Shown: positions 38,787-49,720, numbered from the stretch's first letter. The stretch is DNA of 64,000 nt from Gulbenkiania mobilis (GCA_004346645.1 SMDA01000001.1:372001-436000), one strand, 5' to 3'. Notes: generated by a model from the letters alone, not told the origin. Translations and numbers: made by a program.

Positions 38787-40466
38787 TCAGGCCGATTTTG
38801 CCACTTCCTGGTCGCGCAGCGCCCGACGCAGGATCTTGCCGACGTTGGTCTTCGGCAGTTCGTCCCGGAACTCGATGTACTTCGGCACCTTGTAGCCGGT
38901 CAGGTTGTGCCGGCAGTACTCACGCAGCGCCTCCACGGTGAGGCTGGGATCCTTGCGTACCACGAAGATCTTCACCACCTCACCGGACTTTTCGTCGGGT
39001 ACGCCGATGCATGCCACCTCCAGCACGCCCGGATGGGCTGCGACCACGTCCTCCACCTCGTTGGGATACACGTTGAACCCCGACACAAGGATCATGTCCT
39101 TTTTGCGGTCCACCAGCTTCACGAAGCCTTCCGGGGTCAGCACAGCCATGTCCCCCGTGGCTAGGAAGCCTTCGGCGTCGATCACCTTGGCCGTCTCGTC
39201 AGGGCGGTTCCAGTAGCCCTTCATCACCTGCGGTCCCTTGATCCACAGCTCACCCCGCTCACCAGGGGCCACGGGCTTGCCATCACCATCGCGGATCTCG
39301 ATGTCCGTGGAAGGCACCGGTACGCCGATGGTGCCGTTGTATTCTTTCAGATCCATCGGGTTGATGCACGCCGCCGGGCTGGTTTCCGTCAATCCGTAGG
39401 CCTCGATCAGCGGCACGCCCGTGACCGCCTTCCATTGGTCGGCCACCGCCTTCTGCACGGCCATGCCGCCGCCCAGCACCACGCGCCACGTGGAGAAGTC
39501 GATCGTTTTGAAGTCTGGATGGTGAAGCAGGGCGTTGAACAGCGTGTTCACGCCGGTCATCGCGGTCACCTTGTACTGTTTCATTTCCTTGATGAAGCCG
39601 GGGATGTCGCGCGGATTGGTGATCAACACATTCAGCGCCCCCACCTTGGTGAACACCATCAGGTTCGCGGTCAGCGAGAAGATGTGATACAGCGGCAGGG
39701 CAGTCACAATGACTTCCTGACCTTCCCGTACCACCGGCTTCACCCACTCTCCGGCCTGCAGCATGTTGGCGATGATGTTGCGGTGAAGCAGCATGGCGCC
39801 CTTGGAAACACCCGTGGTGCCCCCAGTGTATTGCAGGAAGGCAATGTCATCGTGGCCGATGTCCACCGGTGCCGGCGCTTTGTGCGCACCGCGGGCCAAG
39901 GCATCCTTGAAGCCAATGGCGCCCGGCAGACGAAAAGGCGGTACCATCTTCTTGACCTTGCGCACCACCAGATTGGTGATCAGGCCCTTGGGGAAGCCCA
40001 GCAGGTCGCCAATGGTAGCCAGGATCACGTTCTTGACCTTGGTCTTGCGGATGACCTCTTCCAGTACGCTGGCAAAGTTTTCCAGGATGACGATGGTTTC
40101 CACGCCTGCGTCATTGAGCTGATGCTCCAGCTCGCGCGGCGTATAGAGCGGATTGACGTTCACTACCGTCATGCCAGCGCGCAGTGTACCGAAGACACTG
40201 ATGGGGTACTGCAGCAGGTTGGGCATCATCACCGCCACGCGGTCGCCCTTCTTGAGCCCCAGACCATGCTGCAGGAAGGAGGCAAAGTTGGCCGAAAGCC
40301 GGTCGAGGTCGCTATAGGTGAGGACCTTGCCCATGTTGGCCATGGCCGGGCGATCGCGGAATTTGGCCGCACTGCGTTCGAAGACTTCCACCACCGAGCG
40401 GAATTCGTTCACGTCGATCTCGTGGCTTACCCCAGGCTGGTAATTCTTCAGCCAGACCTTTTCCAT
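38787..40466 (-). CDS. fadD: long-chain acyl-CoA synthetase
   Basis: Activates fatty acids with ATP and CoA for beta-oxidation, peripheral membrane enzyme. Length 559 residues. The AMP-binding signature YTGGTTGVSKGAML is near residue 210. ALPLYHIF, GVNTLFNALL, YGLTETSP and the C-terminal KKDMILVSGFNVYPNEVEDV and PKTNVGKILRRALRD follow. I chose the second ATG (40466), because MEKVWLKNYQPGV matches the known FadD N-terminus and the upstream ATGGAG supplies its Shine-Dalgarno sequence. The first ATG at 40481 is possible. Monocistronic with a terminator; divergent from the rimP operon. Confidence 0.95.
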   Translation of the reverse strand: MEKVWLKNYQPGVSHEIDVNEFRSVVEVFERSAAKFRDRPAMANMGKVLTYSDLDRLSANFASFLQHGLGLKKGDRVAVMMPNLLQYPISVFGTLRAGMTVVNVNPLYTPRELEHQLNDAGVETIVILENFASVLEEVIRKTKVKNVILATIGDLLGFPKGLITNLVVRKVKKMVPPFRLPGAIGFKDALARGAHKAPAPVDIGHDDIAFLQYTGGTTGVSKGAMLLHRNIIANMLQAGEWVKPVVREGQEVIVTALPLYHIFSLTANLMVFTKVGALNVLITNPRDIPGFIKEMKQYKVTAMTGVNTLFNALLHHPDFKTIDFSTWRVVLGGGMAVQKAVADQWKAVTGVPLIEAYGLTETSPAACINPMDLKEYNGTIGVPVPSTDIEIRDGDGKPVAPGERGELWIKGPQVMKGYWNRPDETAKVIDAEGFLATGDMAVLTPEGFVKLVDRKKDMILVSGFNVYPNEVEDVVAAHPGVLEVACIGVPDEKSGEVVKIFVVRKDPSLTVEALREYCRHNLTGYKVPKYIEFRDELPKTNVGKILRRALRDQEVAKSA

Positions 40467-40706
40467 GTTGTGCTTCTCCATCGTGCGTGCGGGCGTTTCC
40501 GCGAAGCGGAGCCCAACGAGTGTCGTAGTTGCTGCGTTAGCTATTGTTATGGCCCGGCAAAGCCTTTTCGGGCGCAGTTAATTTACAGGAGAGTGACTGG
40601 CCCGCAAAGTGGGCCCATGACAGCGGCCTTGCCCCGTCCCGTTTCCGCAACCCGTGCGCGTGGTTCCCTTTTCGCGCTGAATGCATTAGAATCCAAGTAT
40701 TTAGGG

Positions 40707-40728
40707 ATGGGCGGCTCGCCCATTTTTT
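40707..40728 (+). terminator. attenuator-like terminator in the rimP leader
   Basis: Seven-bp stem (40707-40713 with 40717-40723), three-base GCT loop and six consecutive T (40723-40728), ending only 16 bases before the rimP start. It is oriented to stop transcription entering rimP-nusA-infB. Confidence 0.8.
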
Positions 40729-40744
40729 GTTTCCGGAAACCGCA

Positions 40745-41170
40745 ATGGATGTACGTTCTCTTCTAGACAACACGCTGCCCGGCCTGGGGTACGAGCTCGT
40801 CGATTTCGAGCTCGCCCCAGGGGGGAGCTTCCGTGTGTTCATCGACAAGCCCGGTGGCATTACCGTCGAGGACTGCGTACAGGTCAGCAACCACCTGACC
40901 CGCCTCTTTACTGTAGAAAATGTGGATTACGAGCGCCTCGAAGTCTCCTCTCCCGGGCTGGACCGCCCTCTCAAGAAGGAGGCCGACTTCGTGCGCTTCA
41001 CCGGGCAGCTGGCCAAGATCCGGACCCGCCTGCCGATCGAACAGCAAAAAAGGTTCTTGGGCCGTCTGGCCGGCGTCGAGGATGGCGCCGTCAAGCTCGA
41101 GGTCGAAGGACGCACCGTGGTGATTCCGTTCAGCAACATCGACAAGGCCCGGCTGGAGCCGGAGTTCTGA
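40745..41170 (+). CDS. rimP: ribosome maturation factor RimP
   Basis: Assembly factor for the 30S subunit, needed for maturation of the S12-bound region. Length 141 residues, slightly shorter than the E. coli protein. The N-terminal alpha/beta domain has [25 protein letters not shown] (in pieces) and the conserved [15 protein letters not shown]. The core [17 protein letters not shown] is followed by an SH3-like C-terminal domain ending in [11 protein letters not shown]. First gene of the rimP-nusA-infB operon and preceded by an attenuator-like hairpin. ATG 40745 is chosen because the family homology begins here. Confidence 0.95.
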   Translation: MDVRSLLDNTLPGLGYELVDFELAPGGSFRVFIDKPGGITVEDCVQVSNHLTRLFTVENVDYERLEVSSPGLDRPLKKEADFVRFTGQLAKIRTRLPIEQQKRFLGRLAGVEDGAVKLEVEGRTVVIPFSNIDKARLEPEF

Positions 41171-41213
41171 GTCGGATGCGGACCCGCGCAAAGGATAAAT
41201 TTCGGAGGATTGC

Positions 41214-42692
41214 ATGAGTCGCGAGATTCTGTTGCTGGTGGATGCGCTGGCAAGTGAAAAGAACGTAGCCAAGGAAGTGGTGTTTTCGGCGCTGGAACTG
41301 GCGCTCGCTTCGGCGACCAAGAAGAAGTTCAACGAAGACGAAGTGGATGTGCGCGTCGAGATCGACCGCCAGACGGGCCAGCACCAGTCCTTCCGTCGCT
41401 GGACGGTTGTGGAAGACGACATGGTCGAGTTCGAGGCCCGTGAGATCGGTCTGACCGATGCCCGCGAGCGCGACCCACGCGCGGAAGTGGGCGGCGTGAT
41501 CGAGGAGCCGCTGGAAGCCGTCGAGTTCGGTCGCATCGGTGCGCAGACTGCCAAGCAGGTCATCCTGCAGAAGATCCGCGATGCCGAGCGCGAACAGCTG
41601 CTGAACGACTTCCTGCAGCGCCGTGAACATCTGGTTACCGGGACCGTGAAGCGCATCGAGCGCGGCAATGCCATCGTAGAATGCGGCAAGCTAGAAGCCG
41701 TGCTGCCGCGCGAGCAGATGATTCCGAAAGAGAACCTGCGCGTGGGCGACCGCGTGAAGGCCTATCTGCTCCGTATCGACCGTCTGGGTCGTGGTCCGCA
41801 ACTGATTCTGTCGCGCACAGCACGCGAATTTCTGGTCAAGCTCTTCGAACTCGAAGTGCCCGAAATCGAGGAAGGCATGCTGGAGATCAAGGAGGCAGCC
41901 CGCGACCCGGGAATGCGCGCCAAGATCGCCGTCAAGGCCAACGACCCGCGCATTGACCCGCAGGGTACCTGCATCGGCGTGCGCGGCTCCCGCGTCCAGG
42001 CTGTAACACAGGAACTGGCCGGCGAGCGCATCGACATTGTCCTCTGGGCACCGGATCCGGCCCAGTTCGTCATCAATGCGTTGTCACCTGCAGAGGTAAA
42101 CCGCATCATGATCGACGAAGACAATCACAGCATGGATGTGGTCGTCGAGGAAGAGCAACTGGCCCTGGCTATCGGCCGTGGAGGCCAGAACGTCAAGCTC
42201 GCCGCCGAGCTGACCGGCTGGTACCTCAACATCATGACCGTGGCCGAGGCAGAGGAAAAGCATCAGGCCGAGGATGCCGCCCTGCGCGAACTCTTCGTCA
42301 CGCACTTGAGCGTGCCGGAAGACGTGGCCAATACGCTGGTGCAGGAAGGCTTCACCTCGCTGGAGGAAGTGGCCTATGTACCGATCAACGAAATGCTGGA
42401 AATCGAGGGCTTCGACGAAACCCTCGTGAACGATCTTCGCAGCCGTGCCCGCGACGCACTCCTCAACCTTGCGATCGCGTCCGAAGAGAAAGTGGAAGCA
42501 GCCTCCGACGATCTGAAATCGATCGACGGCCTGAGCGCGGAGATGATTCGCACCTTGGCCGAACAGGGGGTTGTGACCCGCGATGACTTGGCGGATCTGG
42601 CCGTGGACGACCTGACCGACATGATCGGCATCGACGCGGAGGCTGCCCGCGCCATCATCATGAAAGCACGCGAGCACTGGTTCAACCAGTAA
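41214..42692 (+). CDS. nusA: transcription elongation/termination factor NusA
   Basis: RNA polymerase-bound factor that promotes pausing, intrinsic termination and antitermination complexes. Length 492 residues. The N-terminal polymerase-binding domain is at 1-125, the S1 domain near 135-200 ([16 protein letters not shown]), and KH1/KH2 at about 200-345 ([18 protein letters not shown] and [17 protein letters not shown] in pieces). Two acidic C-terminal repeats lie from 365 ([22 protein letters not shown] and [17 protein letters not shown] in pieces), as in E. coli. GGAGG stands before ATG 41214. It is a candidate regulator of the hairpin before rimP in its own operon. Confidence 0.96.
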   Translation: MSREILLLVDALASEKNVAKEVVFSALELALASATKKKFNEDEVDVRVEIDRQTGQHQSFRRWTVVEDDMVEFEAREIGLTDARERDPRAEVGGVIEEPLEAVEFGRIGAQTAKQVILQKIRDAEREQLLNDFLQRREHLVTGTVKRIERGNAIVECGKLEAVLPREQMIPKENLRVGDRVKAYLLRIDRLGRGPQLILSRTAREFLVKLFELEVPEIEEGMLEIKEAARDPGMRAKIAVKANDPRIDPQGTCIGVRGSRVQAVTQELAGERIDIVLWAPDPAQFVINALSPAEVNRIMIDEDNHSMDVVVEEEQLALAIGRGGQNVKLAAELTGWYLNIMTVAEAEEKHQAEDAALRELFVTHLSVPEDVANTLVQEGFTSLEEVAYVPINEMLEIEGFDETLVNDLRSRARDALLNLAIASEEKVEAASDDLKSIDGLSAEMIRTLAEQGVVTRDDLADLAVDDLTDMIGIDAEAARAIIMKAREHWFNQ

Positions 42693-42728
42693 GGCTCCGC
42701 AAGGATTCGAGGAAATTTGGGAACACGC

Positions 42729-45599
42729 ATGGTATTGACTAACGTAAGACAGTTCGCAAGCGAAATTGGCATGTCTCCGGATCGGTTGCTGGAGCAGCTG
42801 AAAGCGGCGGGCGTAGCCAAGCGTTCGCTTGACGACACCCTTTCCGAGCAGGACAAGTCGCAGCTTCTGGGATACCTGAAGCGCGCACATGGGGGAGCGG
42901 CAGGCAACAGTGCCATTACCGTAACCCGCAAGCAGACGAGCGAGATCCGCACCGCTGACGGCAGCACCGTTCGCGTCGAAACCCGCAAGAAGCGGGTGGT
43001 GGTTCGCCCCGAAGATGCGCCCGTTGCAGCAGCGCCCGCCGCGCCGCAGCCGGCCGTAGCGGTGGCCGAGCCTGTGAAGGCGGAAGCACCGATCCTTCCG
43101 GCAGAAGCGCCGGTTGCGCCTGTCAAGGTAGAGACCCCCGTGGCACCGGTAGCGGCTACACCGGAAAAGGTGGAAGAAAAGCCGGCCCCTGCTCCGAAAG
43201 CAGTTGTCGAGCCCGCCAAGGCGGAGCCGAAGCCTGCTGCCGAGGCGCCCAAGGCAGAAGTCAAGCCCGAACCGGCCAAGCCGGCTCCGCGCGCAGCTGC
43301 GCCCACTCAGGCTTCCATTTTGACGCCTGAGGAGATCGCAGCGCGCGAAGCCGAGGCACGCCGCCAGGCCGAGTTCCGCGCTCGCCAAGAGGCGCTGATG
43401 CGCGAGAAGATCGAACGGGAAGAGCGCCGTCAGGCTGCCCGAGCCGCTGCACAGGCGGCCGCCCAGGCTCCGGCGCCTAAGCCTGCAGAGCCCGCACCAC
43501 GTGCTGCCGAGGCACGGCCGGCTGCTGACGACCGTCGCGGTCCGCGTCCCGCTGCTGGAGCACCGACACGCAGTGGTGCACCGGCTGCGCGTCCGGCCCC
43601 GGGTGGCCAGGGCCGTCCGGCTCCCGCTGCCGCGCCTGCGCCGGGTAGCGCCCGTCCGGGTAGTCCCTCTGCCGACAAAAAAGGTAAGAAGGCCGGCGAT
43701 CGCAGCTGGGATGACAACGGCAAGAAAGGCCGCGGCCTCAAGACCCGTGGCGGGGATGCCGGAAACGACTGGAAATCCCGCAAGGGCGGCAAGAATAAGT
43801 CCGGCGGTGGCCAGCACGCCTTCCATGCGCCCACCGAGCCGATCGTTCACGAGGTGTTGGTGCCTGAAACCATCACCGTGGCCGACCTCGCCCACCGTAT
43901 GGCAGTAAAAGCGGTAGAGGTGATCAAGGTGCTCATGAAGATGGGCATGATGGTGACCATCAACCAGGTACTGGACCAGGAAACCGCCATCATCGTAGTG
44001 GAGGAAATGGGCCACGTGGCCAAGGCCGCCCAGGCAGATGATCCGGAGGCCTATCTGGAAAACACTGACGGCGTGACCGAGGTCGAGGCGCAGCCGCGTC
44101 CGCCGGTCGTGACCGTCATGGGTCACGTCGACCATGGCAAGACATCGCTGCTGGACTACATCCGTCGTGCCAAAGTGGCGGCGGGCGAGGCCGGTGGCAT
44201 TACCCAGCACATTGGTGCCTACCATGTGGAAACCCCGCGCGGTGTGGTCACCTTCCTGGATACGCCGGGGCACGAGGCGTTCACCGCCATGCGGGCTCGC
44301 GGTGCCAAGGCCACCGATATCGTGATCCTCGTGGTAGCGGCCGACGATGGCGTGATGCCGCAGACGATTGAGGCCATCCACCATGCCAAGGCGGCCAAGG
44401 TGCCTATCGTGGTGGCAGTGAACAAGATCGACAAGCAAGGCGCCAACCCCGAGCGTATCCGTCAGGAACTGGTTGCCCAGGAAGTTGTACCGGAAGACTG
44501 GGGTGGCGATGCCATGTTCGTCGAGGTTTCGGCCAAGACCGGACAAGGGATCGATCAACTGCTCGAGGCGATTCTGCTGCAGGCCGAGGTGCTGGAACTG
44601 ACTGCCCCGAAGGATGCGCCCGCTAAGGGTGTCATCGTCGAGGCCCGTCTCGATAAGGGCCGTGGCCCTGTGGCCACCTTGCTGGTGCAGTCCGGCACCC
44701 TGCACAAGGGGGACATCGTCCTCGCCGGCACCGCCTTCGGTCGTGTCCGTGCGATGGTGGACGAGAACGGCAAGCCGATCGACGCAGCCGGTCCATCGAT
44801 CCCCGTGGAAATCCTGGGGCTGTCCGATGTTCCGTCCGCTGGCGAAGATGCAATGGTGCTGGCCGACGAGAAGAAGGCCCGTGAGATTGCGCTGTTCCGT
44901 GCAGGTAAGTTCCGCGACGTACGTCTTGCCAAGCAGCAGGCTGCCAAGCTCGAGAACATGTTTGCCCAGATGGCCGAAGGTGAAGTTCAGACGCTGTCCA
45001 TCATCATCAAGGCAGACGTGCAGGGTTCCTACGAAGCGCTGGCTCAGAGCCTGCAGAAACTGTCGACGGACGAAGTGCGCGTCAACATCCTGCACTCGGG
45101 TGTCGGGGGGATTTCCGAGTCCGACATCAACTTGGCGATCGCCTCCAAGGCCATCGTGATCGGCTTCAATACTCGTTCTGATGCCGCCGCCCGCAAACTT
45201 GCCGAGTCCGAAGGCGTGGAGATCCGCTACTACAGCATCATCTACGATGCGCTGGATGACGTGAAGGCGGCCATGTCGGGCATGCTCTCGCCAGAGAAGA
45301 AGGAGCAGGTCATCGGTACGGTGGAGATCCGCCAAGTGATCACTGTCTCCAAGGTGGGCAACATCGCCGGTTGTATGGTGACCGACGGTATCGTCAAACG
45401 CAGCGCCTCGGTGCGTGTGATCCGCGACAACGTCGTGATGCACACCGGCGAGATCGACTCGCTCAAGCGCTTCAAGGACGACGTCAAGGAAGTGAAGCAG
45501 GGCTATGAATGCGGTCTGATGCTCAAGAACTTCAACGACATCCGTGAAGGCGACCAGCTGGAAGTGTTCGAAATCGTGGAAGTGGCCCGCACGTTGTAA
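42729..45599 (+). CDS. infB: translation initiation factor IF-2
   Basis: GTPase that brings initiator tRNA to the 30S subunit. Length 956 residues. An IF2N domain lies at the N-terminus ([21 protein letters not shown] in pieces), then a long Ala/Pro/Glu-rich linker (about 90-340) and a second IF2N-like segment ([23 protein letters not shown]). The G domain has [17 protein letters not shown] and NKID, then domains II, III and IV ending in [12 protein letters not shown] 42729 agrees with the family start; a TTG four codons earlier (42717) has a closer GAGG and cannot be excluded. It follows nusA by 36 bases. Confidence 0.96.
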   Translation: MVLTNVRQFASEIGMSPDRLLEQLKAAGVAKRSLDDTLSEQDKSQLLGYLKRAHGGAAGNSAITVTRKQTSEIRTADGSTVRVETRKKRVVVRPEDAPVAAAPAAPQPAVAVAEPVKAEAPILPAEAPVAPVKVETPVAPVAATPEKVEEKPAPAPKAVVEPAKAEPKPAAEAPKAEVKPEPAKPAPRAAAPTQASILTPEEIAAREAEARRQAEFRARQEALMREKIEREERRQAARAAAQAAAQAPAPKPAEPAPRAAEARPAADDRRGPRPAAGAPTRSGAPAARPAPGGQGRPAPAAAPAPGSARPGSPSADKKGKKAGDRSWDDNGKKGRGLKTRGGDAGNDWKSRKGGKNKSGGGQHAFHAPTEPIVHEVLVPETITVADLAHRMAVKAVEVIKVLMKMGMMVTINQVLDQETAIIVVEEMGHVAKAAQADDPEAYLENTDGVTEVEAQPRPPVVTVMGHVDHGKTSLLDYIRRAKVAAGEAGGITQHIGAYHVETPRGVVTFLDTPGHEAFTAMRARGAKATDIVILVVAADDGVMPQTIEAIHHAKAAKVPIVVAVNKIDKQGANPERIRQELVAQEVVPEDWGGDAMFVEVSAKTGQGIDQLLEAILLQAEVLELTAPKDAPAKGVIVEARLDKGRGPVATLLVQSGTLHKGDIVLAGTAFGRVRAMVDENGKPIDAAGPSIPVEILGLSDVPSAGEDAMVLADEKKAREIALFRAGKFRDVRLAKQQAAKLENMFAQMAEGEVQTLSIIIKADVQGSYEALAQSLQKLSTDEVRVNILHSGVGGISESDINLAIASKAIVIGFNTRSDAAARKLAESEGVEIRYYSIIYDALDDVKAAMSGMLSPEKKEQVIGTVEIRQVITVSKVGNIAGCMVTDGIVKRSASVRVIRDNVVMHTGEIDSLKRFKDDVKEVKQGYECGLMLKNFNDIREGDQLEVFEIVEVARTL

Positions 45600-45612
45600 G
45601 TTGCCGGCTCAG

Positions 45613-45647
45613 GGCGGGTGCCGCACGCTTGGCGAGCGGCACCCGCC
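45613..45647 (+). other. intercistronic hairpin between infB and rbfA
   Basis: Eleven-bp perfect GC stem (45613-45623 with 45637-45647), its 13-base loop able to pair internally by three bases. No T run follows, so it is more likely a processing or mRNA-stability element, or a weak terminator. Confidence 0.6.
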
Positions 45648-45681
45648 TTGTCATTTCTGCCCTATTTAGGAAGGACCCATC

Positions 45682-46113
45682 ATGCCCAAACCCAAGAGAG
45701 GCTTTGCCCGTGCCGACCGTGTGGCCGATCAGATCCAGCGCGACCTGGCCGAGCTGCTGCGCAAGGGGCTGAAGGACCCGCGTGCCGGCTGGGTCACGAT
45801 CACAGCCGTTCAGGTCGCACGTGACTACTCACATGCCAAGGTGTTTTACACCGTGATGGACAGTGCTACCCGCGATGCTACGCAGGCAGCGCTGGAGCAT
45901 TCTGCAGGTTACCTGCGCAGCGAGCTGGGCCGTAACCTGCAGATGTTCACCACGCCGCAGCTGGTGTTCGTCTATGACGAGTCCATCGAGCGCGGCATGC
46001 GCATGGATCAGCTGCTGGCACAGGTGGCCCGCGAGGACGCCGCCCGCCAGGGTGAGTCTGATGAAGGAGCGCCCTCCCCACCTGCGGATGAGGCGGGCGA
46101 GGCACGCGAATGA
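45682..46113 (+). CDS. rbfA: 30S ribosome-binding factor A
   Basis: Cold-shock 30S maturation factor acting on the 5' end of 16S rRNA. Length 143 residues. It has a KH-type fold with VADQIQRDLAELLRKGLKDPR, WVTITAVQVARDYSHAKVFY and SAGYLRSELGRNLQMFTTPQL in pieces, then FVYDESIERGMRMDQLL. The acidic C-terminal tail (about 25 residues) is dispensable in relatives. AGGAAGG precedes ATG 45682; the stop overlaps truB by ATGA. Confidence 0.95.
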   Translation: MPKPKRGFARADRVADQIQRDLAELLRKGLKDPRAGWVTITAVQVARDYSHAKVFYTVMDSATRDATQAALEHSAGYLRSELGRNLQMFTTPQLVFVYDESIERGMRMDQLLAQVAREDAARQGESDEGAPSPPADEAGEARE

Positions 46114-47030
46114 GCAAGCCGCGCCGTCAGCGGGAAGAAGTGAATGGCGTGCTGTTGCTGGACAAGCCCTTGGGACTGAGTAGCAACACCGCTCTGCAAA
46201 AGGCGCGCTGGCTTTACAATGCCGCCAAGGCCGGCCATACCGGTGTGCTGGATCCGCTGGCGACAGGCCTGTTGCCGGTATGTCTGGGTGAAGCGACCAA
46301 GTTCTCCTCGTTCCTGCTGGATGCGGACAAGTCTTACCGGGCCACGGCCCGGTTTGGCGTGACCACTACCACGGGTGACGCCGAAGGCGAGGTGGTACGC
46401 GAACGCCCGGTCGCTTTCGGCCAAGCGGATCTTTTGGCGGCCTTCGAACGCTTCACTGGCGAGATCGAACAGATTCCGCCGATGTACTCCGCCCTCAAGC
46501 ATCAGGGCAAGGCACTCTATGAATATGCACGGGCCGGGGTGGAAATCGAGCGGGCGGCACGTACCGTCACGATTCATTCGATCACCCTGGTTGCCTTGCA
46601 GGAGGAGAGTGCGGTATTCGATGTGGTGTGCAGCAAGGGTACCTATATCCGCACCTTGGCCGAAGACATCGGCGAACACCTTCACTGCGGTGCCCACCTG
46701 ACTGCCTTGCGCCGCACAGGCACTGCCGGGTTCAGCCTGGATGACGCCGTCACACTTGAAGCGCTCGAGGCACTGGATCGCACAGAGCGCCATGCGCGCC
46801 TCCTGCCTGTGGACGTACTGGTCGGGCATTTGCCGGCCTGCAGCCTTGACGAGGTCGCTGCTGGCCGCTTCCTGCATGGCCAAGCCGTGCACGTAACCGA
46901 AAACCATGCCATAATGTCGCGCTTTCGCGTGTACCGCTCCGGCGGACGCGGATTCCTGGGGCTTGGGGAGCAACGTGCCGATGGCATGCTGCATCCGGTC
47001 AGGCTCCTGGCAGCACACGCTGCCGGCTGA
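46110..47030 (+). CDS. truB: tRNA pseudouridine-55 synthase
   Basis: Converts U55 to pseudouridine in the T-loop of tRNAs. Length 306 residues. Motif GVLLLDKPLGLSSN is near the N-terminus. The catalytic Asp is in KAGHTGVLDPLATGLLPVCLGEATK (Asp about 49), with YRATARFGVTTTTGD, QIPPMYSALKHQGKALYEYAR and CSKGTYIRTLAEDIG. The C-terminal PUA-like domain ends near VRLL. Starts inside the rbfA stop (ATGA). Confidence 0.96.
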   Translation: MSKPRRQREEVNGVLLLDKPLGLSSNTALQKARWLYNAAKAGHTGVLDPLATGLLPVCLGEATKFSSFLLDADKSYRATARFGVTTTTGDAEGEVVRERPVAFGQADLLAAFERFTGEIEQIPPMYSALKHQGKALYEYARAGVEIERAARTVTIHSITLVALQEESAVFDVVCSKGTYIRTLAEDIGEHLHCGAHLTALRRTGTAGFSLDDAVTLEALEALDRTERHARLLPVDVLVGHLPACSLDEVAAGRFLHGQAVHVTENHAIMSRFRVYRSGGRGFLGLGEQRADGMLHPVRLLAAHAAG

Positions 47031-47104
47031 GGAGCAGGGATGGGTTCTGGCTCGCCCTGCTTGTCGGGTAGCAATACCCTCATTTAAAAACTGGAGTTAC
47101 AAAA

Positions 47105-47374
47105 ATGGCCGTTACGACTGCGCAAAAAGCAGACATCGTCAAGGATTTTCAGCGCAAGGAAGGCGACACCGGGTCCCCGGAAGTGCAGGTTGCACTGCTG
47201 ACCGCACGTATCAATGACCTGACCCCGCACTTCAAGGCCAACACCAAGGACCACCACAGCCGCCGTGGCCTGCTGAAGATGGTAAGCCGTCGTCGTCGCC
47301 TGTTGGACTACCTCAAGCGCACTGATGCCGAAGCCTACCGCGCCCTGATCACCCGTCTGGGTCTGCGCAAGTAA
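47105..47374 (+). CDS. rpsO: 30S ribosomal protein S15
   Basis: Primary 16S rRNA-binding protein of the 30S platform, 89 residues, standard length. Signature [50 protein letters not shown] is seen in pieces from residue 20 to 70. GGAG precedes ATG 47105. A strong terminator follows, as in the E. coli rpsO-pnp arrangement, so much of the rpsO message is expected to stop before pnp. Confidence 0.97.
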   Translation: MAVTTAQKADIVKDFQRKEGDTGSPEVQVALLTARINDLTPHFKANTKDHHSRRGLLKMVSRRRRLLDYLKRTDAEAYRALITRLGLRK

Positions 47375-47386
47375 CCATTCAGGTAC

Positions 47387-47420
47387 GAAAAAGTCGCAGT
47401 CCGCTGCGACTTTTTCGTTT
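47387..47420 (+). terminator. rpsO terminator
   Basis: Thirteen-bp perfect stem (47387-47399 with 47404-47416), loop TCCG, with T tracts inside and after the stem. Confidence 0.93.
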
Positions 47421-47454
47421 TTCCTGACTGATGCACCATATTGTCTGCAACGGG

Positions 47455-47511
47455 GGGAGCCTCTAGGCCTGCGAAGCCGCACCGGACCGGTCCGCAATCC
47501 TAGGGGTTCCC
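47455..47511 (+). promoter_or_regulatory. pnp leader stem-loop
   Basis: A 13-bp stem (47455-47467 with 47499-47511, two G-T pairs) encloses a 31-base loop that can form smaller hairpins. It ends 40 bases before the pnp start. It resembles in position the E. coli pnp leader stem cut by RNase III for PNPase autocontrol. A T run at 47515-47520 follows, so terminator activity is also possible. Confidence 0.7.
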
Positions 47512-47551
47512 GTTGTTTTTTGTATTCCTGCATCAACGAAAAGGGAAACCC

Positions 47552-49699
47552 GTGTTCAATAAAGTGACCAAATCGTTCCAGTACGGCCGCCACACCGTGA
47601 CGCTCGAAACCGGCGAAATCGCCCGTCAGGCCTCCGGCGCCGTACTGGTGACCGTTGAAGAAACCGTTGTGCTGGTGACCGTGGTTGGCAGCAAGAACGT
47701 CAAGCCGGGCCAGGATTTCTTTCCGCTAACCGTCGACTATCTCGAGCGCACCTACGCGGCCGGCAAGATCCCCGGCGGCTTCTTCAAGCGCGAAGGCAAG
47801 CAGTCCGAGAAGGAAGTGCTCACCAGCCGCCTGATCGACCGCCCGCTGCGTCCGCTGTTCCCCGAGGGCTTCTTCCACGACGTGCAGATCGTCGCCACCG
47901 TGATGTCGCTCAACCCTGAAGTGGACGCCGATATTCCGGCTATGATCGGTGCCTCCGCAGCACTGGCCATCTCGGGCATTCCGTTTGCGGGTCCGATCGG
48001 CGCCGCTCGCGTTGGCTACGCCAATGGCGAATACATCCTCAACCCGACCAAGACCGAGCTGGAAACCTCCGAGCTGGATCTGGTCGTCGCCGGTACCGAA
48101 CGTGCCGTGCTGATGGTCGAGTCCGAAGCCAAGGAGCTGCCCGAAGCCGTGATGCTTGGCTCCGTCGTTTTCGGCCACGAGCAGATGCAGGCTGCCATCC
48201 GCGCCATCAACGAGTTCGCGGACGAAGTGAACCCGGTAATGTGGGACTGGGCTCCGCCGGCCAAGGATGAGGCGCTGGTAGCCCGCATCCACGAAATCGC
48301 AGGCGAAAAAGTGGCCGCCGCCTTCCGTCAGCGCCAGAAGCAGGTGCGTAGCCAGGCGCTGAATGAAGCCTGGGACGAAGTAAAGTCCGCACTGATTACC
48401 GAAGACACCGACACCCTCAAGGCCAACGAGATCAAGGGCATCTTCAAGGAGATGGAAGCCTCGATCGTGCGTGGCCAGATCCTTGCGGGCGAGCCCCGCA
48501 TCGACGGCCGCGACACCCGCACCGTACGCCCGATCAGCATCCGTACCGGCATCATGCCGCGTACGCATGGTTCCGCGCTCTTCACCCGCGGTGAGACGCA
48601 GGCCGTGGTGGTGACCACGCTGGGTACCAAGCAGGACGAGCAGATCATCGACGCGCTGGCCGGGGAATACACCGACCGCTTCATGCTGCATTACAACTTC
48701 CCGCCGTACTCCACCGGTGAAGCCGGCCGCATGGGCCCGCCCAAGCGTCGCGAGATCGGCCACGGCCGTCTGGCCAAGCGTGCACTGTTGCAGGTATTGC
48801 CGTCCGAAGCGGACTTCGGTTACTCGATGCGCGTAGTGTCGGAGATCACCGAGTCCAACGGCTCGTCATCGATGGCTTCGGTGTGCGGTGGCTGCCTGTC
48901 GCTGCTGAACGCCGGCGTGCCGCTGAAGGCGCATGTGGCCGGGATCGCCATGGGTCTGATCCTGGAAGGCAACCGCTTTGCGGTGCTGACCGATATCCTG
49001 GGTGATGAGGATCATCTGGGTGACATGGACTTTAAAGTGGCCGGTACCGAGGCGGGCGTAACTGCCCTGCAGATGGACATCAAGATCCAGGGCATCACCA
49101 AGGAAATCATGCAGATCGCGCTGGATCAGGCCAAGGAAGGCCGTCTGCATATCCTCAAGCTGATGAAGGATGCGGTTTCGGGCACGCAGGAACTGTCGCA
49201 GTATGCACCGCGCCTCTACGTGATGAAGATCAATCCGGACAAGATCCGTGAAGTGATCGGCAAGGGCGGCGAGACCATCCGCGCCATCACCAAGGACACC
49301 GGCACCGAGATCGACATTCAGGAAGACGGCACCATCACCATTGCCTCCGTCTCCAATGAAGGCGCGGAAGCGGCCAAGAAGCGCATCGAGGAAATCACCG
49401 CCGAAGTAGAAGTGGGCAAGGTCTACGAAGGCACCGTGGTGAAGATTCTCGACAACAACGTGGGTGCGATCGTCTCGATCATGCCGGGCAAGGATGGGCT
49501 GGTGCACATCTCCCAGATCGCCAACGAGCGCATCAAGAATGTTTCGGACTACCTGAAGGAAGGCCAGGTGGTGAAGGTCAAGGCAATCGAGACCGACGAC
49601 CGCGGCCGCGTCCGTCTGTCGATCAAGGCGCTGCTGGAAGACGAAGCCAAGGTGGCCCGCGAGACTGCCGACTCCTTCGGCCTGAAAACCGATAAGTAA
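47552..49699 (+). CDS. pnp: polyribonucleotide nucleotidyltransferase (PNPase)
   Basis: Phosphorolytic 3'-5' exoribonuclease and degradosome component, 715 residues. Two RNase PH domains: the first from [18 protein letters not shown] with [21 protein letters not shown] in pieces, the second from [28 protein letters not shown] in pieces. They are separated by the alpha-helical domain and followed by KH ([16 protein letters not shown]) and S1 ([17 protein letters not shown]). I chose GTG 47552, because AAGGGA lies 6 bases upstream and [11 protein letters not shown] matches the family start. The frame extends upstream to 47513 without homology. Terminator follows. Confidence 0.96.
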   Translation: MFNKVTKSFQYGRHTVTLETGEIARQASGAVLVTVEETVVLVTVVGSKNVKPGQDFFPLTVDYLERTYAAGKIPGGFFKREGKQSEKEVLTSRLIDRPLRPLFPEGFFHDVQIVATVMSLNPEVDADIPAMIGASAALAISGIPFAGPIGAARVGYANGEYILNPTKTELETSELDLVVAGTERAVLMVESEAKELPEAVMLGSVVFGHEQMQAAIRAINEFADEVNPVMWDWAPPAKDEALVARIHEIAGEKVAAAFRQRQKQVRSQALNEAWDEVKSALITEDTDTLKANEIKGIFKEMEASIVRGQILAGEPRIDGRDTRTVRPISIRTGIMPRTHGSALFTRGETQAVVVTTLGTKQDEQIIDALAGEYTDRFMLHYNFPPYSTGEAGRMGPPKRREIGHGRLAKRALLQVLPSEADFGYSMRVVSEITESNGSSSMASVCGGCLSLLNAGVPLKAHVAGIAMGLILEGNRFAVLTDILGDEDHLGDMDFKVAGTEAGVTALQMDIKIQGITKEIMQIALDQAKEGRLHILKLMKDAVSGTQELSQYAPRLYVMKINPDKIREVIGKGGETIRAITKDTGTEIDIQEDGTITIASVSNEGAEAAKKRIEEITAEVEVGKVYEGTVVKILDNNVGAIVSIMPGKDGLVHISQIANERIKNVSDYLKEGQVVKVKAIETDDRGRVRLSIKALLEDEAKVARETADSFGLKTDK

Positions 49700-49720
49700 C
49701 ACCGAGTTGCAAGAAGTCAG

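Noticed and set aside
40467..40706. tRNA gene (metY-like) upstream of rimP
   Set aside because: No cloverleaf or CCA-adjacent acceptor stem could be found; only promoter-like sequence and the attenuator are seen.
42084..45443. 1119-codon open frame on the minus strand across nusA and infB
   Set aside because: It is antisense to clearly real nusA and infB in GC-rich DNA; the translation is His/Gly/Arg rich without any domain.
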